Source: Cytobacillus sp. NJ13
Lineage (GTDB): Bacteria > Bacillota > Bacilli > Bacillales > Cytobacillaceae
NCBI GenBank assembly: GCA_030348385.1
Contig: JAUCFP010000006.1
Location: 3,561,501-3,625,500 of the forward strand
Reading direction: 5' to 3'
Length of the DNA stretch: 64,000 nt
Positions 10,022-18,899 of the stretch are shown here, piece after piece (the first letter of the stretch is position 1; each line of letters starts with the position of its first letter). The position numbers and the translations under genes are program-made. Below the pieces are notes generated by a model. That model was not told the origin of the DNA. It saw only the letters and a program-made list of their open reading frames with translations, and searched no databases.

Positions 10022-10486
10022 ATGCTTCCCAAGCCTGCCGATGTAAAAGATTCGGAAACTAGCAATTTGACGCAAAACAATGGGGAAAAAATGTATCTAG
10101 AGATATTGGGTGACACTATTCTTCCCAATCACTTGCTCTTAGCCATTATCATAAGTGTTGGAATCAGCTTAGGAGGATATAACATAGGCCTATGGCTATT
10201 CCCTTCTATCGCCAGCGCCCAGATGGTACCGTCTTATTCATTACTCCTTGGTATTTCTGGAAGTGTATTATCGCTTGTTCTTTGTTCTTTGGTTTTTAAA
10301 CCTAAGAGAATACTGATTGAAGAAGAAACTTCAGCTGAAAGTATGATTGAAGTATTTAAGGATTTACAATTGGATCCTCATGAAGAATTAGAATTAATTG
10401 AAAATGATCCAATTACAAAAAAGGAATTAGAAGAGTTAGGGGTATTAAATCATTTTAGGGCAATTGGAGGTGAGCGCAAGAAATGA
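10022..10486 (+). CDS. Small two-helix membrane protein, probable permease partner
   Basis: I do not recognise this 154-aa protein. After a polar N-terminus it has two hydrophobic segments (about residues 35-58 and 68-90), then an acidic C-terminal cytoplasmic region (EEETSAESMIEVFKDLQLD) ending in basic residues. ATG 10022 comes one base after the HMGR stop, and its own stop overlaps the permease start by 4 nt (ATGA). This tight coupling suggests that it works with the permease, in the position where TctB-type small subunits sit in tripartite tricarboxylate systems, although it has two rather than four helices. Confidence 0.75.
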   Translation: MLPKPADVKDSETSNLTQNNGEKMYLEILGDTILPNHLLLAIIISVGISLGGYNIGLWLFPSIASAQMVPSYSLLLGISGSVLSLVLCSLVFKPKRILIEEETSAESMIEVFKDLQLDPHEELELIENDPITKKELEELGVLNHFRAIGGERKK

Positions 10487-11838
10487 GTTTATTATTAACG
10501 GTAATTTTATTTGCATTACTTGGTGCAGTCGTCTTTTCGTTAATAGGATTAATTTCTGGGACAGATGAAACAGCGATTATGGTTCCACTTACTTTATTGG
10601 TCATTCTATTAGGCGCTCCTCCAGCTGCCGTCTTTGCATTTTTCATGGCTGCTGTTCTCGCAAAACACCTTACGCATGCTGTTCCGACTGCATTAATGGG
10701 TATCCCAGGTGATACAACTGCAGTTCCATTAATAGATCATGCGACAACATTAAGAAGAATGGGGATGCCCCATATTGCTTTGAGAAAGATGATATCCGGA
10801 GGAGTTATTGGAGCATTTATTGCGTTGCCTACAGCAGTGCTGTTAGGAGAATTTTTAGGGCAATTTGCTGATTTCTTTAAAGCATCTGCAGGAATTATTT
10901 TCACGCTTGCCGCTATTTTGATTGCCTTTTTCTCTAAAGGCAAATGGGTAAGTATTTTGATGATTCTCCCTTTTGCATTCTTTATTAAAAGCTTAAACTT
11001 GATTAGCTTCAGTATATTAGATAAAAATTTAGCAATCAGCTTCTTCTTAGGGATCGCAATTGGCCCCATGTTTTCTGATATTTTAATTGCAACCTCTTCA
11101 AGTGCCAGACGTTCGATCGAAAGGGATAAGGCAAAAGAGTATCATTTGGCTCCTGAAACAAAATCATGGAAGGGCTACTTCCCTAATCCATTAAAAATAC
11201 TAACAGGCAGACAGAAATTTTTTACTTCTATTACTACCTTTATTTCTTCACTGACTTTTGTTTTTAGTCCTGTTGGTATGACATCCCTTATGGGTGAAAT
11301 TGTAGGTTCCAGAACGAAAGGAAGTTATAAAAAATCAACAACAAGTTTAACGGTAATGAACGGTGTTACTGAGTCAACCTATATTGCTGAAGCACTCATT
11401 CCCTTAATTGCTTTTGGAATTCCATTAAGTCCCGTTGCATTAGGTCCAGCTTCACCATTGTTTAACGCACCTCCCGTTTACTCTGTAGATCCTATCAATA
11501 ATCTGCACACATATTTGACATCATGGGAATTCTTCCTTTACGGTGCAATTGGACTAATAGTAGCAACACTTATTGCTTATCCTTTCTCAATGAACTATGC
11601 AAGAAAAGCTTCAGTTATTGTAATGAGATTAGTTAGCCAGGAAGCAATTGTGGCAATGTTCATCGGGTTAGCTTGTCTTCTTGCATTTCATGAGGCACAA
11701 CTTGTAGGTATTGTTCTGACGTTTACAGTGGCTGCTGTTGGGGGGTTGTTAAATCGAATTTTGGGTATGGGAGCAGGTGTCCAGTTTATGGTTTTCTATG
11801 CCTCATCATGGTTAATGATGACCATTTTCGGTATTTAA
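10483..11838 (+). CDS. TctA-like multi-pass permease
   Basis: A 451-aa membrane protein with about ten to twelve hydrophobic segments. The IPGDTTAVPLIDHATTLRRMG segment resembles the IPG...DG.P...G signature of TctA permeases (tripartite tricarboxylate transporter large subunit). The region GLISGTDETAIMVPLTLL differs from classical TctA, so it is a divergent branch. It is translationally coupled to the preceding small membrane protein and belongs to the HMGR operon. The substrate could be mevalonate or another organic acid (inference from context only). No periplasmic-type binding protein (TctC) is nearby. Confidence 0.75.
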   Translation: MSLLLTVILFALLGAVVFSLIGLISGTDETAIMVPLTLLVILLGAPPAAVFAFFMAAVLAKHLTHAVPTALMGIPGDTTAVPLIDHATTLRRMGMPHIALRKMISGGVIGAFIALPTAVLLGEFLGQFADFFKASAGIIFTLAAILIAFFSKGKWVSILMILPFAFFIKSLNLISFSILDKNLAISFFLGIAIGPMFSDILIATSSSARRSIERDKAKEYHLAPETKSWKGYFPNPLKILTGRQKFFTSITTFISSLTFVFSPVGMTSLMGEIVGSRTKGSYKKSTTSLTVMNGVTESTYIAEALIPLIAFGIPLSPVALGPASPLFNAPPVYSVDPINNLHTYLTSWEFFLYGAIGLIVATLIAYPFSMNYARKASVIVMRLVSQEAIVAMFIGLACLLAFHEAQLVGIVLTFTVAAVGGLLNRILGMGAGVQFMVFYASSWLMMTIFGI

Positions 11839-12298
11839 GAGAAAGGGACATCATCAGGACAATTGATGCCTTGATCACAGAATCGATGTTTGAACCCATG
11901 GCGGATTATTTTAAAACGTCAAGATTTAGTTAAACTGTAATTGAGTCATAATTAATTCCTCCACATTGTTTTCGTCGCAGATAACATTGCTGGACAAAGG
12001 AATTAATTTGACTCTTTTCTTTTTACACAATTATATGGGTTTAACCGAAGTTAGCACTCATTCGGACAGGAGAAGGGGAAATCCGAGCTGGCGAGTCCGA
12101 ACCCGCATAGTTGGCTTAAATTGGGGAAAGAATTGAAAATTTGAGGAGTAAATGATAAAAAATGGGGAAAAGAATCCATAAATCAGGGAAAAGAACTCTT
12201 AATTTAGGGAAAGGACCTATCCAACGTATGGATGCAGCCTGGGTTTAACCTATCCTGCCTCAGTCTTCTGCTAAAAAGAAAGTTTTATAAAAAAGTTA
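11839..12298. other. Intergenic region with repeat remnants
   Basis: No gene is visible. It holds one unit of the 52-bp repeat family (12046-12101) and four short GGGAAA-containing motifs near 12123, 12164, 12186 and 12207 in AT-rich DNA. No convincing terminator was found after the permease gene. Confidence 0.6.
12046..12101. repeat. Solitary unit of the 52-bp repeat family
   Basis: TTCGGAC (12061-12067) to GTCCGAA (12095-12101) is 41 bp, the same unit length as in the arrays, with the core AGGAGAAGGGGAAATCC. It is preceded by a spacer remnant CCGAAGTTAGCACTCA, which matches the spacer type of array 2. Confidence 0.8.
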
Positions 12299-12328
12299 TT
12301 GCGCTTTTATAAAACTCTATGATATTAT
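12299..12328 (+). promoter_or_regulatory. Promoter of the tRNA cluster
   Basis: TTGCGC (12299-12304), an 18-bp spacer and TATTAT (12323-12328). A small hairpin CCAAGGT-gaca-ACCTTGG follows at 12340-12357, at the very start of the predicted transcript. Confidence 0.6.
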
Positions 12329-12368
12329 AAAAAGCGTCGCCAAGGTGACAACCTTGGAAACACTGCAT

Positions 12369-12394
12369 GAGCCATTAGCTCAGTCGGTAGAGCA
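12369..12394 (+). pseudogene. Duplicated 5' half of tRNA-Lys in the tRNA leader
   Basis: The 26 nt here are identical to the first 26 nt of the tRNA-Lys gene at 12506 (acceptor 5' strand, D arm), then the sequence diverges. No anticodon arm or T arm of a tRNA follows. The next 110 nt instead contain an 8-bp stem CAGATTGC/GCAATCTG (12393-12436) and a CAAAGC/GCTTTG stem (about 12438-12456). It is either a decayed tRNA or a structured leader. Confidence 0.75.
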
Positions 12395-12505
12395 GATTGC
12401 AGCATCAGTGAATTTCTTCACCCGAATAGCAATCTGTGACAAAGCACGCAGGGCTTTGGAACATCTGACTTAGCAGTATCAGGCTTTAGGCAACAATTAT
12501 AATAC

Positions 12506-12581
12506 GAGCCATTAGCTCAGTCGGTAGAGCATCTGACTTTTAATCAGAGGGTCGAAGGTTCGAGTCCTTCATGGCTCACCA
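12506..12581 (+). tRNA. tRNA-Lys (UUU)
   Basis: Acceptor arms GAGCCAT/ATGGCTC, T loop GGTTCGAGTCC, anticodon TTT in the loop CTTTTAA, and genomically encoded CCA (12579-12581). Confidence 0.96.
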
Positions 12582-12595
12582 TTTATATTTTATTT

Positions 12596-12667
12596 GGCCC
12601 CTTGGTCAAGCGGTTAAGACACCGCCCTTTCACGGCGGTAACACGGGTTCGAATCCCGTAGGGGTCA
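12596..12667 (+). tRNA. tRNA-Glu (UUC)
   Basis: Acceptor arms GGCCCCT/AGGGGTC, anticodon TTC within CTTTCAC, T loop GGTTCGAATCC. CCA is not encoded. Confidence 0.95.
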
Positions 12668-12671
12668 TGGC

Positions 12672-12725
12672 GAATAACCGTCAGCAAACGGCTGGCAAGT
12701 CCAGCTCACTTGCTGGCGGTTATTA
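12672..12725. other. Long hairpin between tRNA-Glu and tRNA-Asp
   Basis: AATAACCGtCAGCAA and TTGCTGgCGGTTATT form a stem of 15 positions with one mismatch; nested pairing inside involves GGCAAGT and ACTTGC. No T run follows, so it is probably a processing signal or insertion remnant rather than a terminator. Confidence 0.6.
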
Positions 12726-12728
12726 TTT

Positions 12729-12805
12729 GGTCCGGTAGTTCAGTTGGTTAGAATGCCTGCCTGTCACGCAGGAGGTCGCGGGTTCGAGTCCCGTCCGGAC
12801 CGCCA
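12729..12805 (+). tRNA. tRNA-Asp (GUC)
   Basis: Acceptor arms GGTCCGG/CCGGACC, anticodon GTC in CTGTCAC, T loop GGTTCGAGTCC, CCA encoded. Confidence 0.96.
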
Positions 12806-12893
12806 TTTACATAAATTTGCTTCATCTAAAATCGATTGTAAAATCGGGACAAAGGACGAAGCAAAACATGATTTAGGAAAAATAACTTAATAA

Positions 12894-12966
12894 GGCTCAG
12901 TAGCTCAGTCGGTAGAGCAAAGGACTGAAAATCCTTGTGTCGGCGGTTCGATTCCGTCCTGAGCCA
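12894..12966 (+). tRNA. tRNA-Phe (GAA)
   Basis: Acceptor arms GGCTCAG/CTGAGCC, anticodon GAA in CTGAAAA, T loop GGTTCGATTCC, CCA not encoded. Confidence 0.96.
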
Positions 12967-12970
12967 TCCC

Positions 12971-13004
12971 AAAAAGGAGTATGTAACCAAGCATGCTCCT
13001 TTTT
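12971..13004 (+). terminator. Intrinsic terminator of the tRNA cluster
   Basis: AAAAAGGAG.ATG and CAT.CTCCTTTTT arms, with the T run in the 3' arm. Confidence 0.85.
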
Positions 13005-13182
13005 GTTACATTCATGTAATACAAGCAGGTTCCGGCTGCATGCCCGGTGTAATTTAGCACTCCCCTGACTCATCTTCTTTCGCACCTCTAATAAACCCCT
13101 ATAAATAGGGATTATTTCCTATCTTCTTTTCGACAAAAACCTCTCTAAGTTTTGCTGATAATAGTCATAAAATGTCAGCTAT

Positions 13183-13199
13183 TATACATTTTTATTACA
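13183..13199 (-). promoter_or_regulatory. WalR-like box upstream of the M23 peptidase gene
   Basis: Read on the minus strand: TGTAAT, five A residues, TGTATA. The WalR consensus is two TGTWAH hexamers five bases apart; one mismatch is present in the second hexamer. The flanking 13005-13334 contains no gene. Confidence 0.35.
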
Positions 13200-13334
13200 T
13201 TCCCGAGTCTAGTAATCTATTTCCTTTGCTGTATGGTAAAGTAAATATTGTGAAAATAATAGGTTGACAAATTCGTAGTTACATAGCACTAAATGAAAGT
13301 GTTTTTTGTTACCGTAGTCTAGGGGGATATAACC

Positions 13335-14813
13335 ATGTTCAAATGGGTGAAAAAAGTAACCTCAGCATCAGAATCTACAGCGAAGAGCTTTAATAAAACA
13401 ATAAATAAAACGATCGCGGCTGGTTTTGCAGCGGCGGCTTTAACATTTGCAGGCGGCGTTTCCGCTTCTGCCAATGATGATAAGCTTGTGACGGTTTACT
13501 ATGTCTATATGGGTGACGAATATATCGGAACGGTGTCGGATAAGAAAGTCATCGAGGATATGGCCGATAAAAAGATTAGTGAGGCAGAAGGTTCCTACAA
13601 GGGATTAAAGCTGGCGCTGGCAACTGAATTATCTTTTATTCCTGAACAGGTTTTTGAGTCCAGTTCAGAAGTGAATGAAACAGAAGTTGTCAATGGCTTA
13701 AAAGATAAGATGGAAGTTCATGCCGCAGCGGCCGCTTTAGTGATTGGCGGCAAGGAAGTGGCTTACGTTGAAAATGACGAGCAGGCCAAAGAGGCCCTTC
13801 AGAAAATCAAGACTTCCTATGTATCAGAGAAAGATTTAAAGGCTCTCGAGGAAAGAAAGGAATCTCCTAATATTCCTTTACCTCAGCTGAAGGAAAATGA
13901 AACACGTCTTTTAGATGTCCGTTTTACTGAAGATGTATCCATTTCTGAAACAACCGTGAAACCGGATCAGATCATCAGTGCAGATAAGGCTGTGAAGCTT
14001 TTTCAAAAGGGCACCCTTGAGGAAAAGAAATATGAGGTTAAAGAAGGTGACGCACTAAGCAATATCGCCAGTGCCCATAACCTCGATATGAACCAGCTGA
14101 TCGAGCTGAACAGCGGACTCAAGGAAGATTCTCTTATCAAAGCTGGACAGGAATTAAATGTGACTGTCTACAAACCGTATGTAAAAGTGATAGCAGATAA
14201 GGAAGTTTTCAAGAAAGAAAAAATTGATTATGAAAAAGAAGTCATCGAAGACAGCAGCATGCCTAAAGGCGAAACGAAAGTAAAGCAAGAAGGTAAGGAA
14301 GGCGTTCGCGCTGCAACCTATCTGATCTCTGAAGAAAACGGCCAACCGGTCAAAGAAGAAGTTAAAGAAGAAAAGGTTCTTGAGGAGCCTGTGAAACAAA
14401 TTGTCATCAAGGGAACAAAGGTCATTCCATCCCGAGGTGAAGGCAGCTTTGCCTATCCTGCAGTCGGCGGCTATATCTCCAGCAAAATGGGCTACCGATG
14501 GGGGAAAATGCATAAGGGAATTGACATTGCAAGGCCTAGCGACCGTACAATCAAAGCAGCTGATAATGGTACTGTTGTATCTGCAGGCAGAGATGGCGGC
14601 TATGGCAACAAAATCGTCATCGACCATAATAATGGCTTCCGCACGGTTTATGCCCATCTCGACTCCATCAGTGTCAGCGTTGGCCAAACCGTCTCAAAAG
14701 GATCAAAAATCGGTGTTATGGGATCAACTGGAGATTCAACCGGTGTCCACCTGCATTTTGAAGTATATAAAAACGGAAAAATGCAAGATCCGCTTAAATA
14801 TATAAATAAATAA
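13335..14813 (+). CDS. Secreted LysM/G5/M23 peptidoglycan metallo-endopeptidase
   Basis: A cell-wall hydrolase of 492 aa. A basic N-terminus and a hydrophobic segment ending ...GGVSASAN (about residues 22-47) form a signal peptide. A long N-terminal region of unknown function is followed by a LysM domain (about 234-277, YEVKEGDALSNIASAHNL), a G5-like region (about 280-360), then a C-terminal M23 domain (about 378-490). Zinc ligands are H393 and D397 in HKGID and H474 in HLHFEV; H472 is the catalytic-site His. It lies next to walRK, the system that controls wall hydrolases, and has a WalR-like box upstream. A terminator follows at 14822. Confidence 0.88.
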   Translation: MFKWVKKVTSASESTAKSFNKTINKTIAAGFAAAALTFAGGVSASANDDKLVTVYYVYMGDEYIGTVSDKKVIEDMADKKISEAEGSYKGLKLALATELSFIPEQVFESSSEVNETEVVNGLKDKMEVHAAAAALVIGGKEVAYVENDEQAKEALQKIKTSYVSEKDLKALEERKESPNIPLPQLKENETRLLDVRFTEDVSISETTVKPDQIISADKAVKLFQKGTLEEKKYEVKEGDALSNIASAHNLDMNQLIELNSGLKEDSLIKAGQELNVTVYKPYVKVIADKEVFKKEKIDYEKEVIEDSSMPKGETKVKQEGKEGVRAATYLISEENGQPVKEEVKEEKVLEEPVKQIVIKGTKVIPSRGEGSFAYPAVGGYISSKMGYRWGKMHKGIDIARPSDRTIKAADNGTVVSAGRDGGYGNKIVIDHNNGFRTVYAHLDSISVSVGQTVSKGSKIGVMGSTGDSTGVHLHFEVYKNGKMQDPLKYINK

Positions 14814-14821
14814 TGTATGCT

Positions 14822-14855
14822 AAAAAGTCTCTAGCTTTCATGCTAGAGGCTTTTG
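14822..14855 (+). terminator. Intrinsic terminator after the M23 peptidase gene
   Basis: AAAAGtCTCTAGC / GCTAGAGgCTTTT with loop TTTCAT. Confidence 0.8.
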
Positions 14856-15016
14856 TAGTTAAGAATAAGATTAAATACATCACCAAAGTTTTACAGGTAT
14901 TTGCTAATAGGTGAATTCCCACTGTTAAAATGGTAAAGTAAAGTAGATAACATATGTATGAAACTGACTTCTACTGCTCCAAATATAAATAAATGAGCAA
15001 GAAAAAGGAGATAGGT

Positions 15017-15727
15017 ATGGATAAAAAAATTCTGGTTGTAGACGATGAGAAACCAATTGCAGATATACTGCAGTTCAATTTGAAAAAAGAAGGCTATGAA
15101 GTGGTGTGTGCCTATGACGGCAATGACGCACTCGATAAAGTAGAAGAAATCAAGCCGGATCTGATTCTGCTTGATATTATGCTTCCGCAGAGGGACGGCA
15201 TTGAGGTTTGCCGCGAAGTGCGCAAGAAATACGATATGCCAATCATTATGCTGACAGCAAAGGATTCTGAAATTGATAAAGTTTTAGGCCTTGAGCTCGG
15301 TGCAGATGACTACGTTACAAAGCCGTTCAGCACGAGGGAGTTGATTGCGCGTGTGAAGGCGAACATGAGGCGCCATCAGCAAATTGCTTCCAAGACGGAA
15401 GAAGAGGAAGAATCAAACGAAATTGAAGTTGGTTCCCTGATTATTCACCCGGATGCCTACGTGGTTTCCAAGCGCGGTGAGACGATTGAATTAACACACC
15501 GTGAATTTGAGCTTCTTCACTATTTGGCCAAACATATTGGACAAGTCATGACGAGGGAGCATCTGCTTCAGACCGTATGGGGCTACGATTATTATGGAGA
15601 TGTCCGCACAGTTGACGTAACCGTAAGGAGACTGCGGGAGAAAATTGAGGATAATCCAAGCCACCCGACATGGATCGTGACAAGAAGAGGAGTCGGTTAT
15701 TACTTGCGGAATCCTGAACAGGAGTAA
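15017..15727 (+). CDS. walR: Response regulator WalR
   Basis: An OmpR-family regulator of cell-wall metabolism, essential in Bacillus. The start ATG 15017 lies 7 nt after AAGGAG (15004-15009); an earlier in-frame ATG at 14993 has no such site. The 236-aa protein has a receiver domain (1-120) with D9, D10, phospho-acceptor D53 and K in KPFS, and a winged-helix DNA-binding domain (about 135-233). First gene of walRKHIJ; walK begins 8 nt after the stop. Confidence 0.97.
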   Translation: MDKKILVVDDEKPIADILQFNLKKEGYEVVCAYDGNDALDKVEEIKPDLILLDIMLPQRDGIEVCREVRKKYDMPIIMLTAKDSEIDKVLGLELGADDYVTKPFSTRELIARVKANMRRHQQIASKTEEEEESNEIEVGSLIIHPDAYVVSKRGETIELTHREFELLHYLAKHIGQVMTREHLLQTVWGYDYYGDVRTVDVTVRRLREKIEDNPSHPTWIVTRRGVGYYLRNPEQE

Positions 15728-15735
15728 TAAGGTAC

Positions 15736-17565
15736 ATGGAAAAGGTGGGTTTTTTTCGGTCCATTCATTTGAAGTTTGTGATCATATATGTTCTTCTCAT
15801 CCTGGTAGCCATGCAGATTATCGGGGTGTATTTTGTCAGGCAGCTGGAATCGACCTTAAAGGACAATTTCAAGGATGCCATTCAGGAGAGGGTTAATCTC
15901 CTCACCTATTATGTGGAGGAACAAATGACCAAGGTAAGGCCTCCTGATGAGGAAGCTCCGTCACTGGAGGAAGATATCAGAAGACTATTAAGTGATTACA
16001 ACTCGGCGGATATATCCGAAGTCCGTGTGATTGAGGGAGAGTCACTGAGGATACTTGGCACCTCCGATCCCGATAATCAGGGGGTTGTCGGGGGAAGGTC
16101 TACTGATAATTTAATCAAGATGGCCATAGCCACTAGGCAGCAGGTAACGGAGGATCTGGTTGACCCCCAGGGACAGCGGATATGGGTTCTCGTCACGCCT
16201 ATTAAAAATAACGGAGAAGTAAATGGAGCCATCTATCTGGTTGCTAAAATTGAAAACATCTATGAGCAGATGAGGCAGATTAATAATATTTTTACCACCG
16301 GTATAGCCATTGCGTTAGCAATCACAGCCATCCTGGGCATACTACTTGCCCAGACGGTGACACGCCCGATTTCAGATATGCGGAAACAGGCGCTTGCTAT
16401 GGCAAAAGGGAACTTCTCCCGCAAGGTTAAGGTTTATGGGTATGACGAAATTGGCCAGCTGGCGATTACCTTTAACAGTTTAACAAAGAAACTTCAGGAA
16501 GCTCATGCCACAACGGAAGGCGAACGGCGAAAATTGTCCTCCGTTCTTTCCTATATGACAGATGGAGTCATTGCAACCGACCGCAAAGGACGTGTAATTT
16601 TAATTAACGAGCCTGCAGCAAAAATGCTGAATGTTTCACGTGAAACGGTCCTGTCTTCTCCGATTGTTTCCCTGCTTGGCCTTGAAGAGGATTATAACTT
16701 TGAAGAGCTATTAAATGAGCGCGATTCGGTCATCCTGGATTACAGCAGCAAGTCGAAAACGCTGATCCTTCGCGCTAATTTCTCGGTTATCCAAAAAGAA
16801 ACCGGCTTTGTCAACGGCTTAATTACTGTCTTGCATGATATCACGGAGCAGGAGAAAATTGATATGGAACGCCGCGAATTTGTGGCTAATGTATCTCATG
16901 AACTCAGGACGCCGCTGACAACGATGAGAAGCTATCTGGAGGCTCTTGCGGAAGGGGCCTGGAGAGATGAGGAGATTGCCCCAAACTTCCTGGATGTCAC
17001 CCAAAATGAAACAGAGCGTATGATCCGCCTGGTCAATGATCTGCTGCAGCTGTCTAAAATGGACAGCAAGGATTACCGCTTGACCAAGGATTGGACTGAT
17101 TTCATTATCTTCTATAATAGAATTATAGACCGTTTTGAAATGACGAAGCAGCAGAATGTTACGTTTGAAAGAAAGCTTCCGGACCATTCGGCTTTTGTTG
17201 AAATAGATGAAGACAAGCTCACCCAGGTACTGGACAATATCATCTCAAATGCACTTAAATACTCTCCAGAAGGCGGAAAAGTTACGTTCAGCATTGAGGA
17301 AAAGGATGAATTTATTATTGTCAGCGTTTCAGACCAGGGTGTAGGGATACCGAAAGAAAATATTGATCAGATTTTTGAGCGTTTTTACCGGGTGGATAAA
17401 GCCAGAACAAGAAAGCTTGGCGGAACAGGCCTTGGATTGGCCATTGCGAAAGAAATGGTTGAAGCGCATGGCGGGAAAATTTGGGCAGCGAGTACAGAAG
17501 GGAAAGGGACAACGATTTCATTTAGCCTTCCATATGTTCGCTCGGAAGAGGATGATTGGGAATGA
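15736..17565 (+). CDS. walK: Sensor histidine kinase WalK
   Basis: Partner kinase of WalR, 609 aa. The order is: TM1 (about 10-32), an extracellular Cache/PAS-like loop (about 33-182), TM2 (about 183-205), HAMP (about 206-258), a cytoplasmic PAS (about 265-370), HisKA with phospho-acceptor H388 in VSHELRTPL, and HATPase (about 495-600) with NALKYSPEGG, DQGVGIP and GGTGLGLAI boxes. The stop overlaps the walH start by 4 nt. Confidence 0.97.
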   Translation: MEKVGFFRSIHLKFVIIYVLLILVAMQIIGVYFVRQLESTLKDNFKDAIQERVNLLTYYVEEQMTKVRPPDEEAPSLEEDIRRLLSDYNSADISEVRVIEGESLRILGTSDPDNQGVVGGRSTDNLIKMAIATRQQVTEDLVDPQGQRIWVLVTPIKNNGEVNGAIYLVAKIENIYEQMRQINNIFTTGIAIALAITAILGILLAQTVTRPISDMRKQALAMAKGNFSRKVKVYGYDEIGQLAITFNSLTKKLQEAHATTEGERRKLSSVLSYMTDGVIATDRKGRVILINEPAAKMLNVSRETVLSSPIVSLLGLEEDYNFEELLNERDSVILDYSSKSKTLILRANFSVIQKETGFVNGLITVLHDITEQEKIDMERREFVANVSHELRTPLTTMRSYLEALAEGAWRDEEIAPNFLDVTQNETERMIRLVNDLLQLSKMDSKDYRLTKDWTDFIIFYNRIIDRFEMTKQQNVTFERKLPDHSAFVEIDEDKLTQVLDNIISNALKYSPEGGKVTFSIEEKDEFIIVSVSDQGVGIPKENIDQIFERFYRVDKARTRKLGGTGLGLAIAKEMVEAHGGKIWAASTEGKGTTISFSLPYVRSEEDDWE

Positions 17566-18899
17566 GTTATGAACATATAAAAACCATCATACTGACCATT
17601 CTAGTAGCGACAAGTGCCCTTCTGACCTGGAATCTTTGGACCTACCAGCCGAACTTTGAACCGATTGAAAAAGCAAATACCGTTCAGGAAGTAACAATAG
17701 CGGAAAAAAAAGAAGTGAATCAGATTGTAAGACCGGACACCCTCTTATTCCATCTCGGGGAAAAAAAGACCTTTGGAACAGTCAGCCCCGGTGAAATCGA
17801 TAATATAATTAAAGAAATCAGCGATTGGAATTTTGCTGACTTTGAAAATATCACAGAAGAAGCGGGCATTCTTCCTTCGTTTGTTCATGATGAAGGAAAA
17901 GCTGTTCTTGTATTTCCGGATTCTGTTCCGATTGAATTATACAAATCAGTAATCACAGTTGGTGATAAGAATCTGACTAATTTTCAGTTTGACCATATTG
18001 TCATTGATACTAGGCAAGTGGAGAAAAAGGATGGAATTGTCGATTTTGTCTCAATGGATAACCGGCAGGTTTTTAGGAGCCGTGTACCTGTTTCCTTTAT
18101 TCAGAATTTCAAAAGCCAATTCTTCAACTTATCGGAGTATAACCCTGAATATAAAGCCTATTTTGCTTCTAAGCCATCTGATGAACGAACCATCTACCTG
18201 CCTTCACAGGATACAAAAATGATGAGATATCAGTATTTGGAGAAAAAATTGGACTCTGAACAATATAAAAATGCGTTATTCAGTGACCCAAGTGTCGTGC
18301 AGAAAAGCTTTCAGCAATCAGAGGAAGAGTATAATGATACCTTAAGTTTATTGAGAGTGAATTCCGATAAAAATACCCTTCGTTATGTAAAACCGGCTGC
18401 CGGGGATAACCCGACTTTTCCGTCAGGCGACCTGCTGAAAAGAAGCATTGATTACATTAACGGACATTCGGGATGGACAGACAATTACCAATTTGCCGAA
18501 ATTGATGAGCTGAATCATAGAGTTGTATTCAGGATGTATGATTCTTCAGGCTACCCTATTTTCAGCGATGATCCGAAAATATCTGAAATCCGCCAGATTT
18601 GGGGGCAAAATGAAATTTACGAATATTTTCGGAGCAATTTCCAGCTTGGTCTGAGTGCTGAATCCCCATCAGAAGTATCTCTAAGTTCGGGGACACGCGT
18701 AATGGAATACTTGTTAGGTCTGGAAGGGTTTGATCCGGAATTACTGGAGAATGTAACACTGGGATATAAGATGATGCTGGTCAAGGAAGCTCAAACAACC
18801 TTCATCCGTCTGGAGCCTTCCTGGTTTTACCGGTATGAAGGGACTTGGAAAAGCATTTCGCTTGATGAGACAGGGGGAATGAATAATGGATTGGAGTAG
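17562..18899 (+). CDS. walH: WalRK regulator WalH (YycH)
   Basis: A membrane-anchored extracellular protein of 445 aa that, with WalI, modulates WalK. A single N-terminal helix (about residues 6-25, IKTIILTILVATSALLTWNL) is followed by a large extracytoplasmic domain. The start is ATG 17562, which forms the ATGA overlap with walK. Identification rests on position and the YycH-like sequence start. Confidence 0.9.
   Translation: MSYEHIKTIILTILVATSALLTWNLWTYQPNFEPIEKANTVQEVTIAEKKEVNQIVRPDTLLFHLGEKKTFGTVSPGEIDNIIKEISDWNFADFENITEEAGILPSFVHDEGKAVLVFPDSVPIELYKSVITVGDKNLTNFQFDHIVIDTRQVEKKDGIVDFVSMDNRQVFRSRVPVSFIQNFKSQFFNLSEYNPEYKAYFASKPSDERTIYLPSQDTKMMRYQYLEKKLDSEQYKNALFSDPSVVQKSFQQSEEEYNDTLSLLRVNSDKNTLRYVKPAAGDNPTFPSGDLLKRSIDYINGHSGWTDNYQFAEIDELNHRVVFRMYDSSGYPIFSDDPKISEIRQIWGQNEIYEYFRSNFQLGLSAESPSEVSLSSGTRVMEYLLGLEGFDPELLENVTLGYKMMLVKEAQTTFIRLEPSWFYRYEGTWKSISLDETGGMNNGLE

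Noticed and set aside
12897..13085. 62-aa minus-strand ORF with GSGRNRTADTRIFSPLLYRLSY
   Set aside because: It is the antisense of tRNA-Phe, a well-known artefact.
13097..13118. CCCTAT/ATAGGG small palindrome upstream of the peptidase
   Set aside because: Too short and without context to call an operator.
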